48,290 bases of DNA. Origin: Candidatus Heimdallarchaeota archaeon. GTDB taxonomy: Archaea; Asgardarchaeota; Heimdallarchaeia; Heimdallarchaeales; Heimdallarchaeaceae. The stretch lies in assembly GCA_019057815.1 (NCBI GenBank), contig JAHLWR010000026.1, positions 1 to 48,290 on the forward strand. The letters are read 5' to 3'. Positions 8,038 to 16,733 of the stretch are shown here, one piece after another. How positions within the stretch are numbered: the first letter of the stretch is position 1; each line of letters starts with the position of its first letter. A program made the translations under genes and the position numbers. The notes beneath the pieces are model-generated. The model was not told the DNA's origin, did not search any database, and saw only the letters and a list, made by a program, of their open reading frames with translations.

Positions 8038-9816
8038 ATGATTAATGTGGTTCTTTCAATAGGTGAAATTCTAGATTCAATCAAACTATACAAACTTCTA
8101 CGAGGAGAATATCGAAAGAGAAAAAAATACTATCAAGTAATATGGCAAAAAGCTCACAAGATAAAATCTGATGATTTATCAAAATTGAGAAAATTCAGAC
8201 CTTACTATTACTCTAGATCAGCTGATGATATAATACTAGAATGTTTAGAAAGAAAAAAGAGTATCTTAATTGTTGGAAAACCGTTAATTGGTAAAACCAG
8301 AGCAGCTTTTGAAGCGTGCAAAAAGGTATCAATACCCTATATTGTAACCATTGCTAGAAGTGTTAATATTAATGAAAAAGAAGAAGATTTTTTCTTTCCA
8401 AGGAGTTTGAGATATAAGAAGAATAAACTTGTCATAGTTGATGATCTTCATGATTTTGCTGTAAAACAAAAATTTCAATTACTTATTGAACACATTTTGA
8501 AGAGGAATTGCGTTCTTTTAGCTACTTGTAGATCAGGATTCGAATTTACTAAAACAAAGAATGTTTTTACTTCTACACCTTACTCATTTGACGTCTTATT
8601 TGGAGAAAATATTATTGAAATTGAGAAAATAAAGGATGAAAAAGCCAAAAAAATAGCAAAAAAACTGAATATCTCATGGGATAAGGTAGGAAGCAGATTT
8701 GATGGCACACCAGGTTCAATTCTATTACAATTGTTAGAGATGGAGAAGAGATTCGATAATTGCAGCTTTGAAGAAAAAACAATCCTCCGCTCAATCAAAA
8801 AAATGTATGAATGTGGGATTTATGAAGAAAAAGAAATATTTTCAAAAGCTTTGCTAAAAAATGTATGTCAAAAAGAATATGATTATGAGAAATTGTTTGA
8901 GGAACTACAGAAAAAAGAATTCTTAGAATTAACCAAAGAGAATGTTCTTGCTGAAAAAGCTTATCTAGAAACAATTGTTACTTTTGCAACTAAATTTACT
9001 ATTTTTGATCTTTTTGAGGAAATGCTTGAAATTTTTGAAAAAACACCAAAAGCATTGTACAAATTAGGAAACAAAGCTCATTTCACAGGATTAGGAGGTA
9101 TTGATACTGAAAAGCATATTATTATTGCCATTAGAGCTTATGAAAGTGCGATTGATGAGAATACTTTTGAAAAATCCCCTTTAGATTATGGTAAAATTAA
9201 GGCAAATATAGGAAATGCTTATACGACACTTGCTGATATCGGAAAAGGAGCAGAAAATTGCTGGAAAGCAATTGGATGTATACAAGATGCATTTAAGGTT
9301 TACACATCTGAAAATTACCCTTTCGATCATGCACATTTATTGAATAATCTTGGAAACATCTACCGTAAACTCGCAGAGTTAGATGAAGACAAAGATAAAA
9401 AAATAGAATATAGAGCAATGGCTATTGAATTCCTTTTAAAAACACTACAAGTGTTTAATTTAAAGAATTTTCCTATGAATTATGGTGTTTCCAATTTAAA
9501 TCTTGGAGCTGTATATACTTCTATTCTAAAAATAGAGCTTAAAGTTGAGATTGGTAAAAAAGCACTAGAAAAATATATAGAAGCATTGAAAGTCTTTACA
9601 ATTGAAAAATTTCCAAAAGAATATGCAACAACGAAGTATAATATTGGTGTAACGTATCAAGCACTCGCAAAGATAGTAAATAAGAAAGAAAATTGCAAAA
9701 ATGCACATAGAGATTATAAGGAATCACTAAAGATTTTTACTGAAGATAAATTTCCAAATAATTATAAATTAGTAATAAAACAAATTCAAGAGTTATCAGA
9801 TTTCTGTCGCGAATAA
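8038..9816 (+). CDS. STAND-like P-loop NTPase with C-terminal TPRs
   Basis: 592 residues. A P-loop is at residues 80-87 (GKPLIGKT) and a Walker B at 131-136 (LVIVDD), followed by a strand ending in ATCRSG, the order seen in STAND/AAA-type ATPases. A helical region follows, then at least four TPR-like units from about residue 360 (NIGNAYTTLAD, NNLGNIYRKLAE, NLGAVYTSI, NIGVTYQALAK). Such proteins oligomerise after the repeats bind a trigger, and several act as phage sensors (Avs and related). No nuclease, TIR or protease effector domain is visible in the ~60-residue N-terminus, so an effector, if any, is unknown or acts in trans. It faces away from the Pycsar-type pair and has its own promoter. 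Confidence 0.75.
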   Translation: MINVVLSIGEILDSIKLYKLLRGEYRKRKKYYQVIWQKAHKIKSDDLSKLRKFRPYYYSRSADDIILECLERKKSILIVGKPLIGKTRAAFEACKKVSIPYIVTIARSVNINEKEEDFFFPRSLRYKKNKLVIVDDLHDFAVKQKFQLLIEHILKRNCVLLATCRSGFEFTKTKNVFTSTPYSFDVLFGENIIEIEKIKDEKAKKIAKKLNISWDKVGSRFDGTPGSILLQLLEMEKRFDNCSFEEKTILRSIKKMYECGIYEEKEIFSKALLKNVCQKEYDYEKLFEELQKKEFLELTKENVLAEKAYLETIVTFATKFTIFDLFEEMLEIFEKTPKALYKLGNKAHFTGLGGIDTEKHIIIAIRAYESAIDENTFEKSPLDYGKIKANIGNAYTTLADIGKGAENCWKAIGCIQDAFKVYTSENYPFDHAHLLNNLGNIYRKLAELDEDKDKKIEYRAMAIEFLLKTLQVFNLKNFPMNYGVSNLNLGAVYTSILKIELKVEIGKKALEKYIEALKVFTIEKFPKEYATTKYNIGVTYQALAKIVNKKENCKNAHRDYKESLKIFTEDKFPNNYKLVIKQIQELSDFCRE

Positions 9817-9831
9817 GTTATTTCAAATTTA

Positions 9832-10230
9832 CTAATCTATCTTCTTTTTTTCTTTACTAATTATTCTTTTTGCAAAATCTATCATTATTTTCTCTTCAGT
9901 GGCATATTCTTCATAATACTCCTTCGCTCTTTCAATCCATTCCCCTATCTCTTCCTTCGGTTGAGTATCCATGGATAATAAAACAAACAGTATTTGATGT
10001 GGTATATTCCTGAAATACTTCTGGAGATTATTTCCATATTTCCATGCCATGTTGAATTCTTCTACTGCTTGTGTCTTTTTATCTTTTATTGAATACAGAT
10101 TAGCTAGATAGAAATGTCCTGAAGCATTCTTTGGAAATAGCTTTATCGATTCTTTGAATGTAGCTATTGCTGAATTTATTTCACCCTTTTTTATATCTAC
10201 TAATCCTTTCTCAATCAACTTTGTATGCAT
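9832..10230 (-). CDS. Small TPR protein
   Basis: 132 residues starting with ATG at 10230. It contains two to three TPR units (IEKGLVDIKKGEINSAIATF, then GHFYLANLYSIKDKKTQAVE) and a charged C-terminal helix. It ends 15 bases from the end of the convergent NTPase gene. It is probably a scaffold or adaptor; no partner can be named. Confidence 0.7.
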   Translation of the reverse strand: MHTKLIEKGLVDIKKGEINSAIATFKESIKLFPKNASGHFYLANLYSIKDKKTQAVEEFNMAWKYGNNLQKYFRNIPHQILFVLLSMDTQPKEEIGEWIERAKEYYEEYATEEKIMIDFAKRIISKEKKKID

Positions 10231-10600
10231 ATCATCTCATGCATAAAGATTTTATTATAAAAATATAATATTGCTTCTTTCTTCTTCAACTACACTTCTC
10301 TTTTTTCATTTCTTCCTTCCCTTGTCTCTTCTTCCAATTGTTCCTTCTGTTCTTCTAAGAACCTTGCTAATATTTTTTCTAGTCTTTCACTGTTTATTAC
10401 CTTGTATTTTGCTATCTCTGTACTCTTCTCTTCTTTTCCCGCATATAGTTTCAGTATCATTCCCCAAGTCATTTCTCTTCTATCTTTTTATCTCTCATTT
10501 CCTTTTTATACTAGGCTATTTTCCCTATATTTAGTTTGTATTTTTTCTCTAATAAAGAAAATAATAGTTAAAATAGTATCAGTTCAATCCCATTCTTCTT
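10231..10600. other. Low-complexity, gene-poor stretch
   Basis: Pyrimidine-rich on the plus strand and purine-rich on the minus strand. It contains one doubtful 60-codon frame (10290-10472). No RNA gene or regular repeat is seen. It lies downstream of a truncated gene and looks like decaying DNA. Confidence 0.5.
10290..10472 (-). CDS. Doubtful 60-residue charged protein
   Basis: An ATG-started frame of 60 codons with a short hydrophobic start and a long Glu/Lys/Arg-rich helix. Purine-rich DNA gives such frames by chance, so support is weak. It may be a small protein or the tail of a lost gene. No homology was recognised. Confidence 0.25.
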   Translation of the reverse strand: MTWGMILKLYAGKEEKSTEIAKYKVINSERLEKILARFLEEQKEQLEEETREGRNEKREV

Positions 10601-10743
10601 CTATTTTTTCATCAAAACTAGTCTATTATTGATTACTAAACTACTGTTTTCCACTCTATTTTCTTTTGCTACTCTCTCTTTCTCTCCCTCCTTTTTGTTA
10701 CATATTTCCTTATATCCACATCTTTTACAATGCTTACCCTCTG
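10601..10743 (-). pseudogene. Remnant resembling a Cas4/RecB-type iron-sulfur tail
   Basis: In the frame one base off the truncated M20 gene, codons from about 10743 to the TAG at 10601 read PEGKHCKRCGYKEICNKK and then a Lys/Glu-rich tail. C-x2-C-x5-C after a Pro/Gly turn is the form of the C-terminal 4Fe-4S cluster motif of Cas4 and related PD-(D/E)XK exonucleases. No nuclease core precedes it, because the M20 fragment abuts it directly. It is therefore at most the last ~45 codons of a broken gene. The identity is tentative. Confidence 0.35.
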
Positions 10744-11078
10744 GCTATTATCTTACCTTCCTTAATGGTTGGTTCAAAAGGAGGTGATTCCCATAATTCA
10801 ATAGGATCTTCTGGTTGAACATCGTAATGATCGTAGAATATCAGTGTCTTTTTTGCTTCAGGATTCATTAATTCTGAACAAAAAACGGGGTTTCCAGGCG
10901 TTTCAGCAACAAAATAATTAAAACCTATTTCTCTAAATATTCTACTTAAGAAATCTATAGCCTCTTTAGTGCCGGTTCCCTTTGCAGCAATAGAAGGGAT
11001 TTTAAGCAACTCTGATAGGATATCAATTGATTCATCTTTCTTTTGATCGATTGATTCAAAAACTTCATTAAGAGACAT
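10734..11078 (-). pseudogene. Truncated M20-family metallopeptidase
   Basis: 114 residues match the N-terminus of M20 dipeptidase/deacylase enzymes: the helix with LLKIPSIAA, then the first metal-ligand motif (YDHYDVQPED) and the segment up to KIIARG. Intact family members continue for another 300 or more residues with a second Asp and Glu metal ligands; here a stop follows at once. The rest of the enzyme is absent downstream, so this copy cannot be active. The break coincides with the start of a Cas4-like tail in another frame, which suggests a deletion or recombination joint. Confidence 0.75.
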
Positions 11079-11170
11079 GTTTGGAAAGAAAAAAGTAGTT
11101 TAAAAAAACTTTCTGAACGAAATCAAAATTTGAATAGTAAAAATAAAGGGAAATTATCCTTTATTAGAAT

Positions 11171-11971
11171 TTATTTTTTTGAATCACATAGTATTTTCTC
11201 TACTAGCTTATATTGTTCTGGTTTATCGATATCCATTGCTATTTCAGCATAAGGACTAATTATAGCTCTACCTTTTATCCTCATTCCTCTTGAAAATACC
11301 GTCTCTGCTTCTTTTAAATTTATTCCTTTGAAAACCATCTTTAATGCTATGAGTGGAGATATGAATATAGTTTGTAATAAGAAACTCTTTCTTTTTACTT
11401 GTAGTTTGTGGACTTTTTCTTTAACTTTATCAAAGTCAATAGGTTTATACAAGTAAATATCTCCTCCACAAAATGTTATATCAATTAATTTTGTGTATGT
11501 TCTCATTGAATTTGGAAATTTTGCTTCCATTAAATCTTTCTCAACCAATGGACATACAATATCTGCTTCTTTTTTTAGTGCTTCTTCGATGAAATAATCT
11601 ATAGCTTCTGAAGTGATTAAAGGAATATCTGCATTGGCATTAACAATATATTTTGGAAGTTCTCCCTTATTCTCTTCATACCAGTCAATCCAAGCTTGGA
11701 CTTTATCAACAATTTTTGATTCAGCTGGATAGGGGATACATGTTACTCTTACATCAGGAAACTGTTCTGGTGATAATCCAACTATATATATATCTCTAAT
11801 TCTTTCACATTGTTCAACAGCGTCAATTATCCATTTTATAATTGGCTTTCCGCAAATAGGAAGTAAAGCTTTCAAATTGTGTTGAAAATTTTCAACAAGT
11901 TTGAATAATTCTGAATCGAGAGGTGACCTTCCAACAGTGATTAGCATATCTAATTTTGCTTGGCTCATCAA
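11171..11971 (-). CDS. MobA-like NTP-transferase family protein
   Basis: 266 residues with a nucleotidyltransferase (GT-A-like) fold: an N-terminal nucleotide-binding segment (LITVGRSP), the KALLPICGKPIIKWIIDA motif typical of sugar/cofactor nucleotidyltransferases, and an acidic NANADIPL motif where the metal-binding Asp is expected. The usual Gly-rich loop G-G-x-S/G is degenerate (VGRSPLDSEL). Relatives include MobA, CobY and sugar-phosphate nucleotidyltransferases. The substrate cannot be told from sequence. The gene starts about 100 bases from the divergent PLP-enzyme gene. Confidence 0.65.
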   Translation of the reverse strand: MMSQAKLDMLITVGRSPLDSELFKLVENFQHNLKALLPICGKPIIKWIIDAVEQCERIRDIYIVGLSPEQFPDVRVTCIPYPAESKIVDKVQAWIDWYEENKGELPKYIVNANADIPLITSEAIDYFIEEALKKEADIVCPLVEKDLMEAKFPNSMRTYTKLIDITFCGGDIYLYKPIDFDKVKEKVHKLQVKRKSFLLQTIFISPLIALKMVFKGINLKEAETVFSRGMRIKGRAIISPYAEIAMDIDKPEQYKLVEKILCDSKK

Positions 11972-12040
11972 CGAAACCCAAAAATCAGCACTATATAAAC
12001 TATTCTTTTAAAACTCTTCTAAATAAAGGATTATGAAAGT

Positions 12041-12049
12041 TTTATAAAT
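12041..12049 (+). promoter_or_regulatory. TATA box of the trans-sulfuration gene
   Basis: TTTATAAAT is centred 25 bases before the ATG at 12070 and is preceded by a purine-rich BRE-like AAAG. The spacing implies a leaderless transcript. Confidence 0.6.
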
Positions 12050-12069
12050 CGTTTACTGTACATTTCTTA

Positions 12070-13263
12070 ATGACTGAAGGAAAGAAGACAAGATACAAAT
12101 TTGACACTCTCTGTGTTCATGCAGGACATGACGTCTTAGAATCCAAAACAATTTCTCCACCTATTTACCAAAGTGTTGCATACCCCTTTGAAAGCGCAGA
12201 TTATGCGGCTAAATTATTTAGGTACGAGATTGAGGGGCATATGTATGGTCGTATGGACAACCCTACTAACAAAATGTTTGAAGAAAGACTTGCTGCTGTA
12301 GAACTTACAGATAAAGCTTTGGTAACATCTTCTGGAATGGCAGCTGAATTTGTAGCCTGTTTACGATTATTGGAAACAGGAGACAATTTTGTTTCTTCTA
12401 GCAAAATTTATGGAGGTTCAAATCGACTCTTCCTTCAAACTTTTCCTAAGATGGGATTTGAATCGATATTTGTTTATCAACCAGAAAATATAGATACTTG
12501 GGCTGAATCTATCAACAAGAAAACTAGATTCTTGTATGTAGAAACACCATCAAACCCCAATTTGTTTATCGGTGATATTTCTTCTTTAGCTAAATTAGCT
12601 CATGAAAACGAGATACCTTTGATTGTGGATAACACTATTGCTTCACCTGCACTTCAACAACCAAAAGCTCTGGGCGCTGATATCGTGGTTCATTCTGCAA
12701 CTAAATATCTAAGTGGTAATGCGACATGTATTTCTGGTGTTGTTGCAGGATCAGCTGATTACATTGATAATATACGAGAAATCGAATATAGGAATATAGG
12801 TCCTTCGCTGAGCCCTTTTAACAGTTGGTTGCTATTGTTGGGGATGGAAACACTAAGTCTTAGAATGGCAAAGCATTGCGAAAATGCACAAATAATTGCA
12901 GAATTTCTTGAAGAGCATTCTAAAGTGATATCTGTAAATTACCCTGGTTTAGCAAGTCACCCTCAACATGAATTAGCAAAAAAACAAATGAATGGTTTTA
13001 GTGCTTTACTCTCCTTTGTGACTAAAGGAGAATTAATAGACACTAAGAACGTAATTGATGCTTTTGACTTAATAATTCATACTGGGCATTTAGGAACAAC
13101 AAAAACTTTAGCTACACACCCCGCTTTTACAACTCATCAACAGCTTTCACGCGAAGAAAGACTTGCTATAGATATCCCTGACACCATGATTCGACTTTCT
13201 GTGGGGATTGAAGATGTTAACGATATAATTGAAGATTTAGATAGTGCACTTCTGAAAATATAA
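12070..13263 (+). CDS. PLP-dependent Cys/Met metabolism enzyme
   Basis: 397 residues, full length for the family that holds cystathionine gamma-synthase, cystathionine gamma-lyase, methionine gamma-lyase and O-acetylhomoserine sulfhydrylase. Visible features are the phosphate-binding YGRMDNPT (residues 59-66), Asp187 in IVDNT that contacts the PLP ring nitrogen, and the PLP lysine Lys212 in HSATKYLSG. The C-terminal SVGIEDVNDIIEDL motif is typical. The exact reaction (synthesis or breakdown of sulfur amino acids) is not decided by these motifs. It is cytoplasmic and monocistronic, with a leaderless start. Confidence 0.88.
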   Translation: MTEGKKTRYKFDTLCVHAGHDVLESKTISPPIYQSVAYPFESADYAAKLFRYEIEGHMYGRMDNPTNKMFEERLAAVELTDKALVTSSGMAAEFVACLRLLETGDNFVSSSKIYGGSNRLFLQTFPKMGFESIFVYQPENIDTWAESINKKTRFLYVETPSNPNLFIGDISSLAKLAHENEIPLIVDNTIASPALQQPKALGADIVVHSATKYLSGNATCISGVVAGSADYIDNIREIEYRNIGPSLSPFNSWLLLLGMETLSLRMAKHCENAQIIAEFLEEHSKVISVNYPGLASHPQHELAKKQMNGFSALLSFVTKGELIDTKNVIDAFDLIIHTGHLGTTKTLATHPAFTTHQQLSREERLAIDIPDTMIRLSVGIEDVNDIIEDLDSALLKI

Positions 13264-13313
13264 AGTCCGATAAAGATTAGAAGCTTAATAATCGAAAATA
13301 AAGAAAACGAGGT

Positions 13314-13898
13314 TTAGAAATCGAACGCATTGATTTCATCCAAAGTAATGTAAGTATTGTCAACTGCTTTTAATACTTGTTCTTCTGTTTTTGCACCTGT
13401 ACAAACAAGGTTTCCTGATTGGAACAGAAGTAAAACAGTTTTTGGTTCAACAAGTCTGTAAATCAATCCTGGGAATTGCTCTGGTTCATACATTGATCTA
13501 TCCAGCCAGAGTGCGGCTAACTCAAGGTTAATTGTTCTGTGGTTAAAGTTACCAGAAGCAACGATATTTTGAACTATTATTTCAGGTTTTTCTGTTATTT
13601 TCGTTCCCACACCTTGAAGGATTTCGATCATCACTAGAACACCTTCATGTACCATTTCGGTTGATTTTGCCCCTGTTAGTACAAGTTTACCTGAACTAAA
13701 AACAAGACTTGATATCTTGGGTTTTTTAATTTTTAGAATTAAACCTGGAAATGTCTCAGGGTTGTATGAAACAAAAAGTTCATCATCATCAATCAATGTT
13801 TGGTATGCTGTTACTAAGTCGATTGTTGTATACAAGTTTATACTAGCAACCACATTTTGGATAACTATACCATATTCTCTGTCTTTTTTAGGTGACAT
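13314..13898 (-). CDS. tbp: TATA-box-binding protein
   Basis: 194 residues, made of two imperfect repeats of about 90 residues that form the saddle. Each repeat has the core FPGLI...P...L.F.SG.LV.TGAK (residues about 47-80 and 138-172). It recruits TFB and RNA polymerase at promoters. The length and double repeat are those of archaeal TBP. The last residues are only mildly acidic. It defines the domain of the organism as archaeal. Upstream there are AT-rich boxes at 13941-13959 to which TBP itself could bind. Confidence 0.97.
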   Translation of the reverse strand: MSPKKDREYGIVIQNVVASINLYTTIDLVTAYQTLIDDDELFVSYNPETFPGLILKIKKPKISSLVFSSGKLVLTGAKSTEMVHEGVLVMIEILQGVGTKITEKPEIIVQNIVASGNFNHRTINLELAALWLDRSMYEPEQFPGLIYRLVEPKTVLLLFQSGNLVCTGAKTEEQVLKAVDNTYITLDEINAFDF

Positions 13899-13940
13899 AT
13901 TATTATCATCCCTTATAATCAGTTTGTCTTTGGCAATTAT

Positions 13941-13959
13941 TTATAAATCTTTTTATATA
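13941..13959 (-). promoter_or_regulatory. TATA-like boxes upstream of tbp
   Basis: On the minus strand two overlapping AT-rich elements, TATATAAAA and TTTATAA, lie 43-61 bases before the tbp ATG at 13898. A GGGATGAT sequence before the ATG could serve as ribosome-binding site. Confidence 0.45.
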
Positions 13960-14065
13960 CAGTTTAAATAGAGTTTAAAAAGGAAACCTTCTTGATATTA
14001 AATCTAGTATCTTTAAGCATATTAGAGATACTTAGTTTTCTGTCGTTTATTGAAACTAACTCTCA

Positions 14066-14857
14066 CTATTTTCTGCAATCACAAATAGGTTCCTCAAAAC
14101 TATGAGTAATTGTGCTTTTTAACACTCTTTGTATGACATTGATGTTTTCTCTAAATACCTCAACTACTTCTTCATGAGAAACTGTTTCTTGCATTCCAGC
14201 CCCATAATTTGTGACAAGGCATAAAGTTGCATAGCATATTTTTGCTTCTCTTGCTAACGTTGCTTCTGGTACTGTTGTCATACCAACTAAAGTTCCACCT
14301 ATTTTTTGATACATCACAATTTCAGCTGAACTTTCAAACCTAGGTCCCTCCGTGCATACATACACTCCACCGTCATATACTTTCTTCTTTTCAGATCTTA
14401 ATAGAGAAACAAAAGCATTTCTTATTCTTGGACAGTATGGGGATGTATAATCTAAATGAACTACACCATTTCTAATAGTTCCATCTCCAAATTCAAGAGT
14501 TGTGTCACCGTCGAAAAAAGTTGAAGATCTATTTTTTGTCATATCAATAAATTGATCTGGAATAACAAAATGCCCAGGTTTAATTTTTGGGGAGATAGAA
14601 CCTACTGCATTAGTTGAAAAAATACTCTCTACACCTAATTTGAAAAAAGCGTAAATATTGGCTCTATAATTAACTTTGTGTGGTGGTACAGAGTGATCTG
14701 ATCCATGTCTTGATAAGAAATAAATCTCTATCTCCTCTAATCTTACCATATTAATGCCTTTAACGTCTCCGTATGGTGTATCAACATCTATGGCGCTCAT
14801 ATCATCAAAAAGGTCATAAACACCTGAACCACCAATGACAGCTATTTTCTCTACCAT
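14066..14857 (-). CDS. mtnP: S-methyl-5'-thioadenosine phosphorylase
   Basis: 263 residues of the PNP/MTAP phosphorylase family. The N-terminal IAVIGGSGVYDL phosphate-binding loop, the SRHGSDHSVPPHKVNYRAN segment, the TNAVGSI turn and the substrate-binding GMTTVPEA segment are all present. It converts methylthioadenosine (a by-product of polyamine synthesis) plus phosphate to adenine and methylthioribose-1-phosphate. GMTTVPEA followed by an Asn-Tyr-containing strand favours methylthioadenosine over hypoxanthine nucleosides. The C-terminus ends in a Cys pair (PICDCRK). The gene stands alone between tbp and the Bax1-XPB pair. Confidence 0.92.
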   Translation of the reverse strand: MVEKIAVIGGSGVYDLFDDMSAIDVDTPYGDVKGINMVRLEEIEIYFLSRHGSDHSVPPHKVNYRANIYAFFKLGVESIFSTNAVGSISPKIKPGHFVIPDQFIDMTKNRSSTFFDGDTTLEFGDGTIRNGVVHLDYTSPYCPRIRNAFVSLLRSEKKKVYDGGVYVCTEGPRFESSAEIVMYQKIGGTLVGMTTVPEATLAREAKICYATLCLVTNYGAGMQETVSHEEVVEVFRENINVIQRVLKSTITHSFEEPICDCRK

Positions 14858-14999
14858 AACTTAAGAAAGGTTTTCATTTAAAATAAGTTTTCGGAGAAAC
14901 TTTAGTTTCTTTTTATCATTAATGAGTTCTTGAAGTTTTTTCAGATTAACTTCATGATAGAATAGCTGTTTTTGTTAGATTTTGGTTTTACCTATCTTA

Positions 15000-16733
15000 C
15001 TAACTTTTAGGTGTTTTGATTTCGATGTCGTCAAATGATTTCCAATGAATTTTGCATCCAAGGAATTGGCATATGGTTACCAAACTCTCTTTATATTTAG
15101 GGAATTTATTCTTTAAGTCATTGAGTGGAATTCTAGTACATGACTTTAGAAAATCGTTTACTTCATCAATTATTTTCTTGGTTACAAGCCCATAGCTTTT
15201 CAAAAAGATAATAGAGTTTTTTTGTAAAATCTGCTGGATTTCTGAAGATTGTAAGACTTTAATTGTTTCATCAACTGTATATGTTTCTAGTTTTTCGTTC
15301 AACTGGGTTAATGTAACGGTGTGTACTTCTTCTTCCAAAAGGCTGATTAAATCCTCTACTTTTTCAACGAACATTGGAAATCTTGCCTCATAATCTGAAT
15401 AAGTTTTTTCAAGAAGCTTTGCAAGTTCTTTTGAAGGTATATTATTTGAGCTGTAATAAATGATTTTAATATCTCTTAACTCTAGAAAATTCTGCTTCAA
15501 TTCGTTATCCACAAGGTAGATTATTGGTATATTAGCTCTATCCAATTCTTGCATTTTGTTCTTCTTTTTTACAATATACTTGTTTGTGTAGAACCCTACT
15601 ATTTCTAAGTAAACCTTGATTTTACCCCTTATTAGTAAGAAATCGGGAATGTACATCTTCTTACCAAGTAGGATTGCATCAGGTTCAGGTATTGCTTTCC
15701 AACCCTTGTAATTCTTCCAAGTTTTCAAAAACTGATCTTCTATTTTTGAATCAACTTCTGGTTTAACTTCTATCTCTTCTTCATCAATTATTGGTTTTTT
15801 TAATGGTAAAGGTGGCAAGGATTCCGAGTTTAGCGTGAAAACAGCTTTCCTTTTTCTAGGCTGCACAACAGCTTTTATTTGGAAAGGTATTTTTTCATTA
15901 ATGACTTTCCTTATTATGTACATGACCACTTCTGCTATATTTTTACCCCATCTACTCTTTTCTCTAAAGAGCTCCAAAGGGGATTCAATCAGTAAAGTGT
16001 ATCCATCCTCTGTTTTCGATATATCTGTGAAAATGTAATTCTTTTTTGAGAGATAAACCACGTTCTTAGCGAGCGCTCCAGGTAACTTTTTTAATTTAAT
16101 TTGAATGTTCTGGGAAAAAGAAAGAATTGTCTCTATTGTATCATAATTAAAGTATTCAATGAGTTGCATTGGGGAAACGTCTTTGTTTTTAGTTAGAATC
16201 CGCGCTGAATCTATGTCTGAATATAGAATAGAGTCTAAACTATTATCGGGTAAACCTAGTTCATTTTCTATTCCTCTCATTATTTCATCACGCAATACAA
16301 ATGGAACGAAACCATGAGCTATGTTATTCACCGTATCAAAAATAAGTGCTCTAATTTCATCATGAGTTAGAAATTTAAAACTATCATTATCAACTTTTAA
16401 AGAAGCTAAATAAGATGCTATATCATCTCTTTTCACAAATTTAATCGTAGTCTTAGGTTTTTTGTCTATCATCTCTTTGATACTTCGCGAAGAAAAAGAG
16501 TAAAAACGTAAGATACTTGTTTGTAGAGATTTAAGAGTTTTTTCTGATTCAAAAAGATTGTTTAATTGTGAGAAATTCACATCGGTTTTTCTGCTTTCCA
16601 GATTCTTTTCCATAAATTCTATGAAGACCTTAACCTGATTCTCATGCTTAGGATTTAAGTAAAAGGGTTGTATAACTGTTTTTGATCCCTTACCAGTGAT
16701 ATTAATCTCAAAAATAGATAATGAAAATCTCAT
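15000..16733 (-). CDS. Bax1-type nuclease, DUF790 partner of XPB
   Basis: 577 residues of the DUF790 family. The nuclease core around residues 355-385 shows PDFLL, then YLEIVGFYT and a Lys-rich helix, which is the PD-(D/E)XK-like active site of Bax1. Bax1 binds archaeal XPB and cuts DNA near the bubble that XPB opens, acting like XPG in nucleotide excision repair. The ATG overlaps the stop codon of the XPB gene (TAATG), so the two are translated as a unit. The pairing is a well-known archaeal arrangement. Confidence 0.9.
   Translation of the reverse strand: MRFSLSIFEINITGKGSKTVIQPFYLNPKHENQVKVFIEFMEKNLESRKTDVNFSQLNNLFESEKTLKSLQTSILRFYSFSSRSIKEMIDKKPKTTIKFVKRDDIASYLASLKVDNDSFKFLTHDEIRALIFDTVNNIAHGFVPFVLRDEIMRGIENELGLPDNSLDSILYSDIDSARILTKNKDVSPMQLIEYFNYDTIETILSFSQNIQIKLKKLPGALAKNVVYLSKKNYIFTDISKTEDGYTLLIESPLELFREKSRWGKNIAEVVMYIIRKVINEKIPFQIKAVVQPRKRKAVFTLNSESLPPLPLKKPIIDEEEIEVKPEVDSKIEDQFLKTWKNYKGWKAIPEPDAILLGKKMYIPDFLLIRGKIKVYLEIVGFYTNKYIVKKKNKMQELDRANIPIIYLVDNELKQNFLELRDIKIIYYSSNNIPSKELAKLLEKTYSDYEARFPMFVEKVEDLISLLEEEVHTVTLTQLNEKLETYTVDETIKVLQSSEIQQILQKNSIIFLKSYGLVTKKIIDEVNDFLKSCTRIPLNDLKNKFPKYKESLVTICQFLGCKIHWKSFDDIEIKTPKS

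Noticed and set aside
10271-10632. Leu/Ser/Phe-rich plus-strand frames
   Set aside because: They are the complement of purine-rich DNA and read as low-complexity hydrophobic chains with no start signals.
10601-11078. CRISPR array near the Cas4-like tail
   Set aside because: No direct repeats with regular spacing were seen here or elsewhere in the window.
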